A stretch of 64,000 nt of DNA from Albifimbria verrucaria (lineage: Eukaryota; Ascomycota; Sordariomycetes; Hypocreales; Stachybotryaceae): the NCBI GenBank assembly GCA_020081605.1, contig JAHREC010000009.1, positions 3,968,001-4,032,000 on the forward strand, written 5' to 3'. Below are positions 11,948 to 23,763 of this stretch, one piece after another; position 1 is the first letter of the stretch, and every line of letters starts with the position of its first letter. Below the pieces are notes generated by a model. The model saw only the letters and a program-made list of their open reading frames with translations. It did no database searches and was not told the origin of the DNA. The translations under genes and the position numbers were made by a program.

Positions 11948-13154
11948 GAGGAAATATCTACTATAGATGCAGACCGGTCGAGCACGTGGCTTGGTATGCG
12001 GGGAGAAGGGAGGGAGCTACGGATTGGGAAGCGGAAGCGACATGTACAATACGCCATTGCCGTTGCAGTTGTAATTGGAAACAATGATACGCGCTGACGG
12101 TGGATCAAAGCAGCCAGTCATGTGAGATGCCGTATCCTGGGGTAGTGTGATGTCGACGCAGTGGTTCGAGCCCAGATCTAGGCGGATCAGATATGACATG
12201 TTCCATTCCAGCGTGGGCCAGATGAGATGGCGCTTGGCCAGCATTCGGAAGCATGGCCAGGCGGGGATGACTATGTAAGTGGCTAACTATATTCTACGAT
12301 GGGGAGGACATGAGGTCAGCGCGAGGCAAGATGGAGTGATGGATCGTGCGATTAATTAAAGCAGCGTACGGATTACAGTACCGGTAATTGTGTGCTACCA
12401 CGCCGGGCCCGGCGCTTATTCAGCCAAGATGGCTCATGTTTCCAATGTTAGCAGCGTTTTCCACTTGGGGGCAGGGGGTTCAGTCATGGTCCTTGCATGG
12501 TCGGACGAAGAGCGGAGAGCGGCATCTGTGCGCGGTGCGTTTCTGGCATGGCCGGCTTCTGGAAATATCCTGGAGCTCATTTCCCCAGCTTACACACATG
12601 CACATGCACAACGTAAAGTAAGCTGGGAATGGGCTGGTGTGTGAAATGTCGTGCAGCAGAGTGCAGACATTCCTCGGCATGGCACAATTAAAGTAAAGTG
12701 GTTGCTGGCGCTTATTTGAAGACATGCATCCTTTTAGCACCTGCGAAGGAAAAAGGGGCAGGGTGGCCCCTCCATTATATGTGGCGCTTCTGAAACTCCT
12801 CCCGCACCCAACGTGTATTATCCTGTGACGAGCCCTGTTTTACTCCATTCTCTCTTCTTCTACCTCTGCCTCTGCCTCTGCTTCTGCCGCTCTCTCCATT
12901 GCTCGCGACAACCCAGCCCAGTCCCACCGCTTCAAACAACAACCACCTCGTTTTGAATCAACTCTCTCCTCCTCTCTCTCTCTTTTCCTTCTCCCTCTTT
13001 CAACATAAACGCCTAGCAGCAAAACATCGCATCGTGCAGCCGGTCTGTCATCGTCAACCTCACCTGCGCTAGTCGCCCATCACCGCCAGTCCACCAGGTC
13101 CAAGCCCATTTCCACCGGCCACTACGCATCTGCGCACGAGCATACCAAGCCACC
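11948..13154. other. Intergenic region with pyrimidine-rich promoter
   Basis: No gene seen. From about 12838 to 13005 the plus strand is a dense C/T ladder (CTCTGCCTCTGC repeats, then TCTCTC), ending in CAACATAAAC. This is a typical fungal pyrimidine-rich promoter or leader for the small secreted protein at 13155. Confidence 0.55.
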
Positions 13155-13381
13155 ATGAAGACTACTTTCCTCGTCACCGTCCTCTCCGCGGCCGTGTCGC
13201 TGGTCGCCGCCGAGATTATGATCACCCCGGTTCTGCAGGAACAGATCGTCGAGAAGGTCTCCGGCGACTGCTTCTTTGGCGTCGTCACACCCCGAGGTTG
13301 CGCGTAAGTTCTGCTCTGATGCCGCCCTGCTCTAGACTGGCAGTCGTACTGACAACCTTTGCCAGACCCAAGCCTCGGTGA
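13155..13381 (+). CDS. Small secreted protein, 54 residues
   Basis: I do not recognise a family. Exons 13155-13303 and 13366-13381, intron of 62 nt (GTAAGT...CTGAC...CCAG); 54 residues. Residues 1-19 form a textbook signal peptide (MKTTFLVTVLSAAVSLVAA). The mature part is about 35 residues with two cysteines (GDC and RGC), which could form one disulphide, and a Pro/Lys end. The start has a good context (CACCATGAAG), and a strong pyrimidine tract lies upstream. The intron placed exactly so that reading closes in five codons supports a real gene. Small secreted, effector-like or structural roles are inference; it lies in a stretch with two other secreted proteins. Confidence 0.7.
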
Positions 13382-15008
13382 GCGACGATTTCTTAAACAC
13401 ACCCACTTGCACAAGATGTGCCACATTTGATTCCCCATCGACGACACCGCCGGCTCCCCGATAGCCAAGCGTGTCCTGCCCTATGCGGCGCCGAGCAATA
13501 CCCACAGAGGCCTCGAAGTAGCAGCATAGCCATCATCATTATCGCACCAAGATGCGGTATTCGGCGCAGTCATACTTCAACATTTATAGAACAGCGTGCA
13601 TTTGTTTAATTTTTTTGGAATTACGAGAACCCATCATTCGCTCTCCTAGGCTGGGACCTGGATTCGAAAGCAGGCAGGATATCAACAGGCTATGGACACG
13701 TGGTGCTTCCAGCCCGGTCACCTTCTTTTAAAACAAAAATCTCGTGGGCAACGACTTGGTCATTGGAGTGCACGCAGATGGAATTCAGTGTATTAAGTTT
13801 TGATGGTCAACGAGAGTCTCCATCTGGGAATGGTGTATCTGCAGACTCTACGCAGTCTCATCCGTTGATAGAATATTTTTACAACTCAATAATCTTGACA
13901 AATCTGAAAGTTCTTTTTCATATACTTGCTTCGTTTATCCTATAATGCTCTGTATGTTTCATCTCTTTGTCTACACTTAAAGGCACGTTATTTAGCAGAC
14001 TGTCTTTAGTGTCAAGGACAACGTATGCCGAATACTTGCCAACAGCCTCACGATACTGTCCACATATGCTCCGTGTCCCTCGTTATAAGTATTAACTTGG
14101 ATGTCTTTCAAGTTCTCATAGCGCTACAAAGCTGAGTGCAAGTTTCCATTCTCTCGTCGACATCATAGGAACTTAGCTGCTCATGTGCAGCACACGAAGG
14201 GAAGTCTTCCAGAACCGGTCAACCATATCGGTCACAGAACTTATCATCAACGCTGCGTCCCTCTTGCCTCTCACCTCTATAATAACTCTTCACTTATAAC
14301 TCAAATAGTCGTCCTTGCGTCGGCTTTTATCGCCACCGCCCGTACTCTCATACAATGTATGCAGCACCACTTCTTTGTAATGTCAAGCTCTACTGACATC
14401 CACATGGCCCTGTCTTCTCTCAACTCCATGCTCCGGCACCAGCTGCGCCAGCTCATGCATGCATGCCAACAAGGGAGGACCTTGCTTCCTCCCAGTTTTG
14501 CCTTGCCCTGGCAAATTTTCTTGTGTGTCTGGAGCCCCGGTGAGGTTTTGTATCAGCCTTGTTTCATTCTTGTTAGATATCGCTGGAGCTCGTATCAGAC
14601 TACTCCCAGCGTCACAATCGCTTACGAACAGACGAAAGACGGTTTCGTCCGCAACCACGTCTACAATCGGGCGAGATAAACTTCACACATTCAGGGCTAA
14701 CTTTACTTGTTCTTTTTCTCATGTTGAGATGAAACATATTGTTCCTACATTAAAATCTAGAAAATACACCGTCCATACTCCACTACCTGTGGGTTCGACC
14801 GTATCCTTCGTCAGGAGAATTCCATATCATAAGCGAACGCAAACCTCTATCCTCGCAGAATCCTGGCGCCGACACGTACATCATGTCGGTCTGCCATCAT
14901 AATGGATCGCGGGGCAACTCTTTGTTAGCTGTAGAGTGTAGTAGTAACCCACCGTCTAATTTCGTCCAACTATCCAGCATGCCGTGACTCAACCCTCCTC
15001 CCTCTTTA
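13382..15008. other. Intergenic region, no gene seen
   Basis: It lies between the small secreted protein (plus) and the 3' end of the Gas1-like gene (minus). It is AT-richer than its surroundings; a 164-codon open frame at 14185-14679 has no recognisable feature and was not accepted. Confidence 0.5.
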
Positions 15009-16732
15009 TTAAGATAATTCTGCCACACATGTAGCAACCTGAGCACCGCAAGCATCACCAGTGACGCCTGCGAGGCCGCCTCCGTTGACAGCATCTCGAC
15101 AAGAGTTGTTTTGGATATCGCAAGCTCGCTGGACCGCCGCCTCCTTGTTCACGAAGGAATTGCCGTTGACTCCGAAAGGACGGTCTGGGTCTTGGGTATC
15201 GACAACCTCCGGGGCAGCGATCCCACCCAGAGCGTTGGCAGCCGAGGCTCCGCCGTTACCGCCGCCGTTGCCGCCGCCGTTGCCTCCGTTACCGCCGTTA
15301 CCGTTGTCGCCGCCGTTATCGCCGGCCCCCGCGTCCGCCCCTCGTCCGCCCCTGGGCTCCGTCATTAGCATTACCTTCCTGTCCGGCGCCATTGTCGGAC
15401 TCACTGTTGCCGCCTTGGTTTCCGCCCTGGTTGCCACCCTGGCCACCCTGGTTTCCACCTTGGCCTTGGTTGCCGCCTTGGTTGCCGCCGTTGTTACCAC
15501 CTTGGTTTCCACCTTGGTTGCCGCCCTGGCCGCCTTGGTTTCCGCCTTGGTTACCGCCTTGGTTTCCACCTTGGTTGCCGCCCTGGCCACCCTGGTTTCC
15601 ACCTTGGCCGTTGTTGCCGCCTTGGTTACCGCCTTGGTTACCGCCGTTGTTGCCGCCCTGATTTCCGCCGTTGTTGCCGCCCTGGTTTCCGCCGTTGTTA
15701 CCGCCGTTGTTACCGCCGTTGTTGCCTCCGTTGTTGCCTCCGTTTCCACCAACGGTGAATCGGACACAATCATCCTGGGCACCACGCTGGGCCACGGGCA
15801 TGAGAACGGGCTGATGGTTGGCAGACGAGGCCATAGTGCAAAGACGGTAGTTACCGGCTGGGAGACCACCGTCTACAGCAGCAGACAGAAGACCCTGACC
15901 GTTACCAGCATCGTTAATACCCTTGAAGAATGCAAACTTCTGGGGGTCAAGGGGTTGGGTAGGGTTAAGGTCGTTGCCAGTATCCTGGACAGTGACGTGG
16001 GTGTGACCAATGATACGACCACCGCCATCAAGGTCCTGAGGAGCAGCATAGTATGTGGTGTCGGGGTTGGTGAAGGTGCCAGGGGCAAAGTTGATCATCT
16101 GGACATCAATCTGGAAGTCCTGATCGGCAGCGATGTTGTCACCGTTCTTAGGGTTGACAATAACAGACGAGACCATGTTGCCAACGGCAGGGATTTTGCC
16201 CATGGGAATACCGTTGCAGGAACCACCACGCTCCTGGATGCCGTTGGTCAGGGTAGTACCCTGGCAGAAGTTGATGAAGTTGGCATTGTCGCTGGATCAT
16301 GTTAGCATTGCTGCTTTGTTGGGTAGTAGGGTGCTGTACTTACGTCTTGGAGGCAGTCTGGCCATCCTTGAGGGGGCTACCATCCTGCTGGGAACCAGTC
16401 TGGATAACATTCTGGTTCAGGGCATTGCCGCCACCGTTTCCTCCGTTGTTACCGCCGTTGTTACCACCTTGGTTGCCGCCTTGGTTACCACCTTGGTTAC
16501 CACCTTGGTTACCGCCTTGGTTGCCGCCTTGGTTGCCGCCTTGGTTGCCGCCTTGGTTACCTCCGTTATTACCACCGTTGTTTCCTCCTCTGTTACCGCC
16601 GAAACGGTTACCACCTCCATTCTGACGTCGCTGAAGGGCCTGGGCAAAGGGAGAAGATGAGTGTCGCACAGCGACAGCATCGGAGACAGCCGCCAGTCCA
16701 GCAAGGACGACGAGGAGATTGTTCAATTGCAT
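15009..16732 (-). CDS. Gas1-like secreted protein with Asn/Gln/Gly repeat arrays
   Basis: Secreted protein of the fungal family often mislabelled ribosomal protein s17 and similar to appressorium Gas1/Mas proteins (from memory). The biochemical role is unknown; relatives are linked to early infection or the cell wall. Exons 16344-16732 and 15009-16291, intron of 52 nt; about 557 residues. Signal peptide MQLNNLLVVLAGLAAVSDA, then a dibasic site (RRQN). Next comes repeat array 1 (NQGG/NNGG), then the conserved core with FINFCQG, GGSCNGIPMG, GRIIGHTHVTVQDTG, FAFFKGINDAGNGQG and SSANHQPVLMPVAQRGAQD. A second, longer array follows, and a C-terminal module with VNKEAAVQRACDIQNN and several cysteines. 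Two bases are missing in the C runs 15338-15341 and 15349-15352, so the given frame stops before the C-terminal module. The arrays are far longer than the simple linkers I recall for this family. Confidence 0.88.
15409..15751 (-). repeat. In-frame 12-bp minisatellite, array 2 of the Gas1-like gene
   Basis: About 28 units of roughly 12 bp encoding GGNQ, GGNN or GGQ blocks on the minus strand. Period interruptions (GGQGG) form a higher-order pattern. It lies between the conserved core and the C-terminal cysteine module. Confidence 0.9.
16428..16602 (-). repeat. In-frame 12-bp minisatellite, array 1 of the Gas1-like gene
   Basis: About 14 units of roughly 12 bp encoding NQGG or NNGG, placed between the signal peptide/propeptide and the core. 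The unit sequence is the same as in array 2, so the two arrays probably share an origin. Confidence 0.9.
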
Positions 16733-19700
16733 ATTTGCGAAGGAAATGGATCGATAGACAGCCGACCTAGGGCGTGGGGTATAATAGCGGTGTCGTGAAA
16801 AGAAATATCAAATAAAGTTGTATAGTTGCAAAGGGGTGGTTCCAGACCGAAAAAGAGTGCCGAGTGAATAGGGAGTGAAACTGGTCGCAGACGCAGAATT
16901 GTCACTCAAGCCTCCAGCGAAAGGAACGAATGGAAAGTCACCGCCAGCGTTGAAAGGAGCACAAGCAAGGAAGGAAGTGAAGAAGCTTGGGAGGATGGGA
17001 AAGAAAAGATCTGGAGCATGAACAGGAAACGAGCCGACACAAATAGTCGACGCAGCTGGCCTCGGACGAGGCCCCATTACAGGGGCGTGTGGTGGGCGGA
17101 AAAGGGGAGACGAGACGGAATGGCTCATGGCATGGCAACTAGCCGTGATTGATAGTCGCCAAGGGGTCAAGATGTGACATGTTGGACGGTTTGGAGCCGA
17201 GCATGGGGATCCTGAGCGCAGGACGCAGGGTCAGGACGGCAGAGGAGAAGTTGGACGAGCCCCCTGGCCACAGTGGAACAGACGACGTTGAGGCAAGGTC
17301 GGACGCGGTTGGCTTGAACTTGGGCGCACCCCACGACAACGGCAGCGGAGTCTCCCCACAAGGCGCCAGCATGGATCGTGCATGCCGCAGCCACTCAGGA
17401 GAGGCAGACGTAGGAAGAAAATGCCCGATGTGGTGAAGACAATGGGGTGGGAGGGCAGCAGCGGTCCGAACGAGCCCTGGGGCTCTGCATGTCGCAGGCT
17501 TGTCGGATAACCCTGGCGCCTTGAAGGCTCCAGCCAATGGCGGGCCGCCTACGCTCTGGCGGCAAGCTAGGTTGCGTTTCGGGCGCGACACCGATGAAGC
17601 GCGGCTGAGACGCCCACCCTTCCTGGGCATTGGGGCAAGGCTGATGTTGGAGAGAGGACGTGGGTTCAGGAGAGACGTGGACGGTATCAGAAGTGCAGGT
17701 GGCTTGTTGGCTAATGCCCTTAACCTCACAGCGCACGAACCTGCCCAAGTTCAGGCCACTGTGACCGCTAACCACAGCGCTGCAAAATAGGCTTTACAGT
17801 GCACTGTCAGGTCTGCCAGGTCTGCCAGGTACCGCGGCGAATCAGGGGCGTGTGCCTGGCCCAGCCTGCTGCCAAGAACCTCCCTAGTACCCGTACATGC
17901 TTGTCCCTCCAGCATCCTTTTTCCTCCTTTACTCCATCCTCCAAGCCCGCAGCATCGACGTCGACCACCATTTTTCAACAGGCCTCTCAAACATGCAAAC
18001 AGTGATCCATTGTTTTCAGAATGTCATAGACGCTTCTTTGAGTAGGATGGAACGTATGGGACCTTGAAAGACAGAACCGCTCGCCCACCCCTCCCGGCTA
18101 GCATTGGACGCAGCGGCTACGTGACCCCAGACTCTAGCGCGGCATCACATTTGGTCCAACCATGATTTAAGCTACAGGCAGGTAATATCAAGGCTCACGA
18201 CGCCGCTCAACCATCTCTGCAGCCTCTGCATCGTCCGGTGTCATCGCTACCAGAGTCTGCAGCTGGCATCTGAAAAGTTCCTGCCAGTCTATAACCCGAT
18301 CCAGACTAGGCCTTGCCGATCGTGGGCCATCTGTTGCAGTTCGACCCCTGGCCTGAACCGCGTCCTGTCACAGATGTCGACCCTAAAACCCTGAAACGTC
18401 TGAACTTCTGGACGATGCACTGCTTACCGCTCACCCAGCGACGCACACCGAGCACCAGTTCTCCGGGCACAGACTGCCGTACAGTCCCGCCGTCGTGGCG
18501 GAACTTTTCAACTGACACTCGCATCCGTTTTGCAAGCCTTCCTCGAAGTCGCACAGCAACGATGCCTTGCATCCCGTCTGCCAAGACATATCAAGCATGC
18601 AAGCTCTTTGTCGCACATCGACATGTCGTCAATGTTTTGCGCCGTTTCGCTTAGTTTGAAGTGATCCTCCGACAACCCTTGACCAGCTCCCGCTGTCCCA
18701 TGCTTCTGCCATCCCAAGCCAATGCAGAACCCGCGCATGCTGGATGCCGAGTCAAAATTATGCTCTTGTCATTTGTGCTTTCGCTGCTCCGGACTAGACG
18801 CAACGGCGAATTTTATGCCATTGCTTATTAGCTGGATTCAAGCGCACGCAAACGCACACGCGCCTAGATGCTCTTACAAGAAACGATCCACTAAGGCGTG
18901 CTTTGTAATGCGCCTAAGCCGCACACCCGGCCGTCAAAGAAGCTAAAGCCATCTGATATCACAATTGCATTGGGAGTTTCACCAAGCCCGCGGTTTTTCT
19001 TGGAGCCAAGACAAGTAAAATCCCTCGCGGATTGTGCTCGATGCTTCAGGTGCACAAGTTCCAGAAAACCCGTAGCACATGGCCGGTATCCCCGCCAACT
19101 TGACCCTCTCCCCAGCTGTCCGTTTCGACGAGCCAAGCCGCGACCCCAACGTCTTCGACATGGGCCAGGAAACGAACAATGTCTGTTCGCTAGATTTGTG
19201 TCGCAGCGGCGAGGCTTGCAGAGTTGGAAACCATCCTCAGGGTTGCTGTATTTTGACCCCTGTATCCGTCCGACTCTGAAGCCCTGCCGCTCTGTGAACC
19301 CTGGGGTTGACAGGCTTCAGCTCGTGTGCTCCACCCCTTGAAACCCGCCCGGGTGTTCCTCCGCCTCAAGTCCGATAAAATCACGAGATTCCCCAGTTTA
19401 CAGGGTTAACACCACTGTCACCTATAGGAAGGTCCCGGCATGCTATAGGAGGGGTTGGACTTCAGCAAATGGAATTGCCTGTCCGGAAGTCGGCAATTTC
19501 GAGAAGCAGTTAGTCAAACCGGAAACTCTCGGCGCGGTGTGATGGCCTTGTCACTGTCCCTTGCCGCAAGACCTAGATCTGAAAATGGGTAGCACCTGAG
19601 GGGTCACAAGGATCGAAGCCCTGGGGGCACAGGCCAAGGAGCGATGGGGCAGCTTGTTTGGCCCGGTCAAATTACGAGGCTGGACGTTGAGCACGGGATT

Positions 19701-19823
19701 CGTCCTGGTCATGAAGCCAAGCGAAGCGAACGCTTCTGGAATCACGATGTTTGGACCAAAAGATGAGACGTTTCTTCATGTACAGCTGTCAGACAGAGGA
19801 GGCTGGCCTCGGCGTCATCGTTC
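16733..19823. other. 3.1-kb gene-poor region upstream of the Gas1-like gene
   Basis: No open frame with family resemblance on either strand. It serves as the promoter side of the minus-strand Gas1-like gene and the 3' flank of the S1/P1 nuclease. A short direct repeat (GTCTGCCAG twice) lies at 17811-17828. Confidence 0.5.
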
Positions 19824-20860
19824 CTACAGTTCCTCCGTGAACGGCTCCGCCTCCTGTTGAGCTTCGAACCCGGCAGCAATGCGGTCTAGCCAAGCTGCCA
19901 TCCTGTAACCTGCCCTAGCAACCTGTTTTTCGATGACAGGGCCAGCCTTCTCGAAATATTCACCTCCAAGCTCCTGGCCAACAATAGCCTGAGGGCCCTC
20001 AGGCAGCACTGTGAAGGTGAGTGTCAGCGGTTGAACAATACTTCGTCTTGTGAATCTAACACATCAACTTACCATGCGAGCACACCAGGGCATTTCCTTC
20101 TCGCGACCAAGCCATGGCGGTCGCAATCGAGTCTTTGAAGTCCAAGTCCTTCAGCCAAGACTCCTTCTCTTCCGCAAACTTGCCGTCGGTGATCTCGACG
20201 GATAGTTCGTTTGCCCACTTCTCGGCTAGAGGGAATGGCTTTCCATGCATGCCGCCAATCCACTTCTCTGCAATTGAGCTGTCCCATACATGGTGCAGGT
20301 TGAACTCACGCCCGTCGAACTTTACATAGATGCCGTTGCCGCCTCTAGCGACATCTTCGTTATGCATAGGTTGGTGCAGATCTCCGATGAAGTGAATAAC
20401 AAACTTGGCTGCCTGGGCACGGAGCCATGGCGCCAGCACAGGGTCCAGCGACTGCTCGGTGTAGTTGGCGAGGGCACTGATGACGCAGCCGGTCTCCTTG
20501 CAGTCGCGCTCGAAGTCAACATTGCAATTGTGAGGGGTTGTCATGAGCGTCGATGAAGTGGAATGTCTTGGTGAACCGACCCCATTTGGTGTAGCGGATT
20601 GAATCGGCCCAAGTTGCGACCTTGGCTAGATAATCAGAGTCATGGTTGCGCAACAGCTCCTGGAAGTAGGCCTGTGTGGTGTTGGCAACGAAGTGGCTAG
20701 CAACATAGGCTGTTGTGATGTGTCCGAGGCCTATGAGCGTCCCGGTTAGTTTCGCGATCTCGAGGCTTTGCCTTGCCTACAGCGGTGCACACATACCACC
20801 CCAAGCGACAGCGCCTGGTGCAGCCGTGAGGCCTAGAGCTAGGGCGCGGGAGAGCTTCAT
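19824..20860 (-). CDS. Secreted S1/P1-type nuclease
   Basis: Zinc-dependent single-strand nuclease, secreted; family members cut ssDNA/RNA and release 5'-nucleotides. Exons 20797-20860, 20073-20730 and 19824-20008; introns of 66 and 64 nt; about 302 residues, normal for the family. A signal peptide (MKLSRALALGLTAAPGAVA) is followed directly by WGGLGH, placing Trp1 and His6 of the mature enzyme as in P1 nuclease. Other metal-site segments: WADSIRY, FHFIDAHDNP, HFIGDLHQPMH and NLHHVWD. All expected His/Asp ligands are present. Two bases are missing in the run at 20534-20537 (GGGG on the plus strand), just after the FHFIDAHDNP codons; as given the frame stops there. It could serve nutrient scavenging or degradation of extracellular DNA. 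Confidence 0.93.
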
Positions 20861-22517
20861 GACTCTATGATGGACGGTGAGTGTTACAAAGCAGATGTGA
20901 TGTGAGAGATAGGTTGCGTGGCGCCTGAATGCTACCCGTTGTTATAGTCAGGAACAGGTCGCGTCTTTGGGCCGAATGCACGCGAGGCTGACTGGTTGAG
21001 ATGGATGACGGCGAATGAGATGGATAGGCTGTCGCTGCGGCTGCCAGGCTGCAAGTTGCCGTAGGGACAAGGCGGAGCGAATCACGGCAGATTGGCAACC
21101 CCACGTGAAACAGCGTAGGTTATCCATCAAGGCGCAGGCCGTCAGCAGACCAGCCGTATGGGCGAGTCAGTGGCTCAACTGATAATGCCTGATGCAACGT
21201 CATGTGGCTTGAGTATGCGTGCCTTTGTAGACGACCGTAATCCGTAGGTTTAATACAATTAAACGTTGAGGGCAATAAACCAAATAATGATTACGGCCGA
21301 GTTGGGGTTTTTTGCTAGCAGCGAGGACAGCAAGAAGTGCCAGTCATGGCAGACAGCTCTATCATGTCGACATGGGCGACCTGACCTGGTATTGTTAGGC
21401 GCTGACGTTCAGCTGTGGCTTGTGCTGTGGCTGCCCGGATATACCTGCTGGGGTCATGTAAGCGATTGACTCAGTCCTGACAACGGTCAAGTTAGATGCC
21501 TATGGGATGTGAGGTTTCGTGTATTTCGTGCTTCGAGGACAATTGGTGTTGTGCGATGGCGGGTGTAGGAGTATTTGCGGGAGGTATCGTTTGTGAGATC
21601 TATCGTTTTTATGTGATGTCACCCACCCGCCTACCCATATGTATGACCGTTACCTCCAACCTTACGTAGGCGGCTCCTCAAGCATTAGTGTTTCGCCGAA
21701 TCAAATGTCCAAGAAACCACAATCTTTCAAACAACCAGCTGAAGATGCTGGAATGAGACAAAGCACCGAGACATTGAAGCCGCAAGAAATACCACCAAGG
21801 ATCAGTCGCATATTTTCTTGCATCTCATGACTGATCGGCAACGGAACACACCAAGCGACCAGCCGATTTTGACTGGACTGGAGGTTTAGGTTAGGTTAGG
21901 TTAGGTGATGTAGTGTACCGTCTCGCGCGCAGACAGACGCAGCTAATGTACAGAGTACCGTACCCTTCGCTGCAGGGCCCTAGCATGCTACCTTACCCAA
22001 AGTGGGCTTCCCCACAGCACACCGCAAACCGCCTGCCTATCAGGGGCTCAGCGACCGGCCCCAGGTTGCCCAGGTACGTCACAAGGTGTCTGGCGGTGCT
22101 GCGGCGGGGCCAGCTGATAGCGAGCCTGTCCAATGCAGTGACTGTTGTTGGCAAGCAAAGCGTAGGGAAAAAAAGACAGAACCACTTGGTGGGAACCCCT
22201 GCGCTGTGAGATAAGGAAATCCCACCGCCCAATGCACGTCGCTGCGTGACTCCCTCCTCCTGCCTGCTTGCATCGCTTTTGTGCATCCTCGGCCCGCATC
22301 CTGACCGACCAACCGCAACCCCCTTTCTTATTTATCGAGCTTCTCAACTGCATCCTTTATCTGCATGATCCCGTGCGCACCTCTCTACTAGGATTTTACG
22401 TCTCGCTCCCGCTCTTACTTCTCAATCTCTCTTATCCGTGCTGGTGGTCGCTCCGTCTCCCTTGTTTCGTCAAGCCCAGCAGACCTGCGTGACTGCTGGT
22501 TGGGAGCCTCCACCGCC
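20861..22517. other. Divergent intergenic region with telomere-like repeat
   Basis: It separates the divergent S1/P1 and PQ-loop genes. No gene seen. It contains a TTAGG array at 21886-21905. The last ~250 bases before 22518 are pyrimidine-rich and look like the leader of the PQ-loop gene. Confidence 0.5.
21886..21905 (+). repeat. Interstitial (TTAGG)4 telomere-like array
   Basis: Four perfect TTAGG units, preceded by GGT. Fungal telomeres are normally TTAGGG; because this sequence loses bases in runs, the true unit might be TTAGGG. Confidence 0.85.
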
Positions 22518-23763
22518 ATGGCTTTCGCCGTCCCCTTCGCCAACATGGCGGCCCTGTCGCAGTCAATTCCGATCAAGGATGCGCTATCGGGAATATTTGG
22601 CAGTATTAGCATGACGGCGTGGATATGTCTTCTGGTGCGCACCTCTCGCTGAGTTCCGGTCCTCGGAACCAAGAGCTTGCCCAAGCAGCATGTTAACAGG
22701 TGGTGTAGATTCCGCAACTCGTCACCAACTACAAGGCGAAGAGCGCAGATGGCCTGAGCATGGCATTTTTGATTGTCTGGCTCATCGGTGACATTACAAA
22801 CTTGATAGGTACGTGAAGCACCTGTGACTCAGTCCCTCCACCCCACGATCCCTTCGGGCACGCGCGCCTACCATACTCAACAGCGCAATTGACCAATCTC
22901 AACAGGCGCACTGCTCACACACCTGGCCCCGGCGGCCGTCGCACTGGGCTCGTACTTTTGCGTCATCGACATCGTTCTCATCAGCCAATGCTTCTACTAC
23001 AACACCCTCAACGCCGGTCGCGCTGCGCAGGCTGAGGAAGTCGAGCCCGCCGACGCAACCGAGGATTCCCCTTCTATCGCGACGCCGAAGCTCGTCATTG
23101 GGCCTGCCGGGCTCACATCGCCGCCATGCGACGCACGAAGAGTCATCCATAGAGCCGATCCGGAAGCTAGTCCAGGGCGAGGACGAGACCCCGGACAGCA
23201 GCCCGTGGCTGCACAATGCCCTGAGTTTGATAGCTGTCTACGTCATTGGCTTTGCTGGGTGGTTTGTCTCCTACAAGGCTGGTGCGTGGGGCTCCGAGGA
23301 GCCTGGCGTCCCTGATGCCCCGAACAAAGAGCGAGGCGTCTTGGAGATTGTTGGTCTTGCCTTGGGCTACTTCAGCGCCGCTTGTTACCTATGGTAAGTT
23401 GAATGCCACTTCGTTTTGAAATGTGTTCGAAGAGATTAACATTTGATAGCGCTCGAATCCCCAGATTGTCAAGAACTATCGGGAGAAGTCATGTGAAGGT
23501 ACATATCCCGTATTACCAGTCGTGTCGCTCCTCACACTAACACCGCTACAATAGGCCTCGCCCTTCTCTTCTTCATGATGTCCCTGACCGGAAACCTGAC
23601 GTACGGCATCAGTCTCGTGGCTTACTCGCAAGAGAAGGCCTACCTGCTCAACGCTCTGCCATGGCTCCTTGGGTCTCTGGGCACCATTGTCGAGGACTGC
23701 ATGATCTTTGTGCAGTTCCGCCTGTACTCGAAAAACGGCCACTCCTCCGCGGTTCAGCCGTGA
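22518..23763 (+). CDS. PQ-loop repeat transporter (Ypq/PQLC2-like)
   Basis: Seven-helix PQ-loop protein; the Ypq/PQLC2 branch exports cationic amino acids from the vacuole or lysosome (family knowledge). Exons 22518-22634, 22709-22808, 22906-23393, 23450-23498 and 23555-23763; introns of 74, 97, 56 and 56 nt; about 321 residues. Both PQ motifs are visible: LIPQLVTNYKAKSADGLS and RIPQIVKNYREKSCEGLA, each starting a three-helix repeat. A polar loop rich in Ser/Arg/Glu lies between them. The acceptor at 22708 was chosen because using the CAG nine bases earlier puts a stop before the first PQ motif. Bases are missing at 23068-23071 (two) and 23459-23462 (one, right in the second PQ motif). Substrate is inferred from the family only. 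Confidence 0.88.

Noticed and set aside
15409..15751. Possible CRISPR-like array
   Set aside because: Units are contiguous 12-bp in-frame codon repeats without spacers, in a eukaryotic gene.
15061..16305. 414-codon plus-strand open frame rich in Val/Ala/Leu
   Set aside because: It is the antisense of the NQGG/NNGG arrays and core of the Gas1-like gene; repeats keep all frames open.
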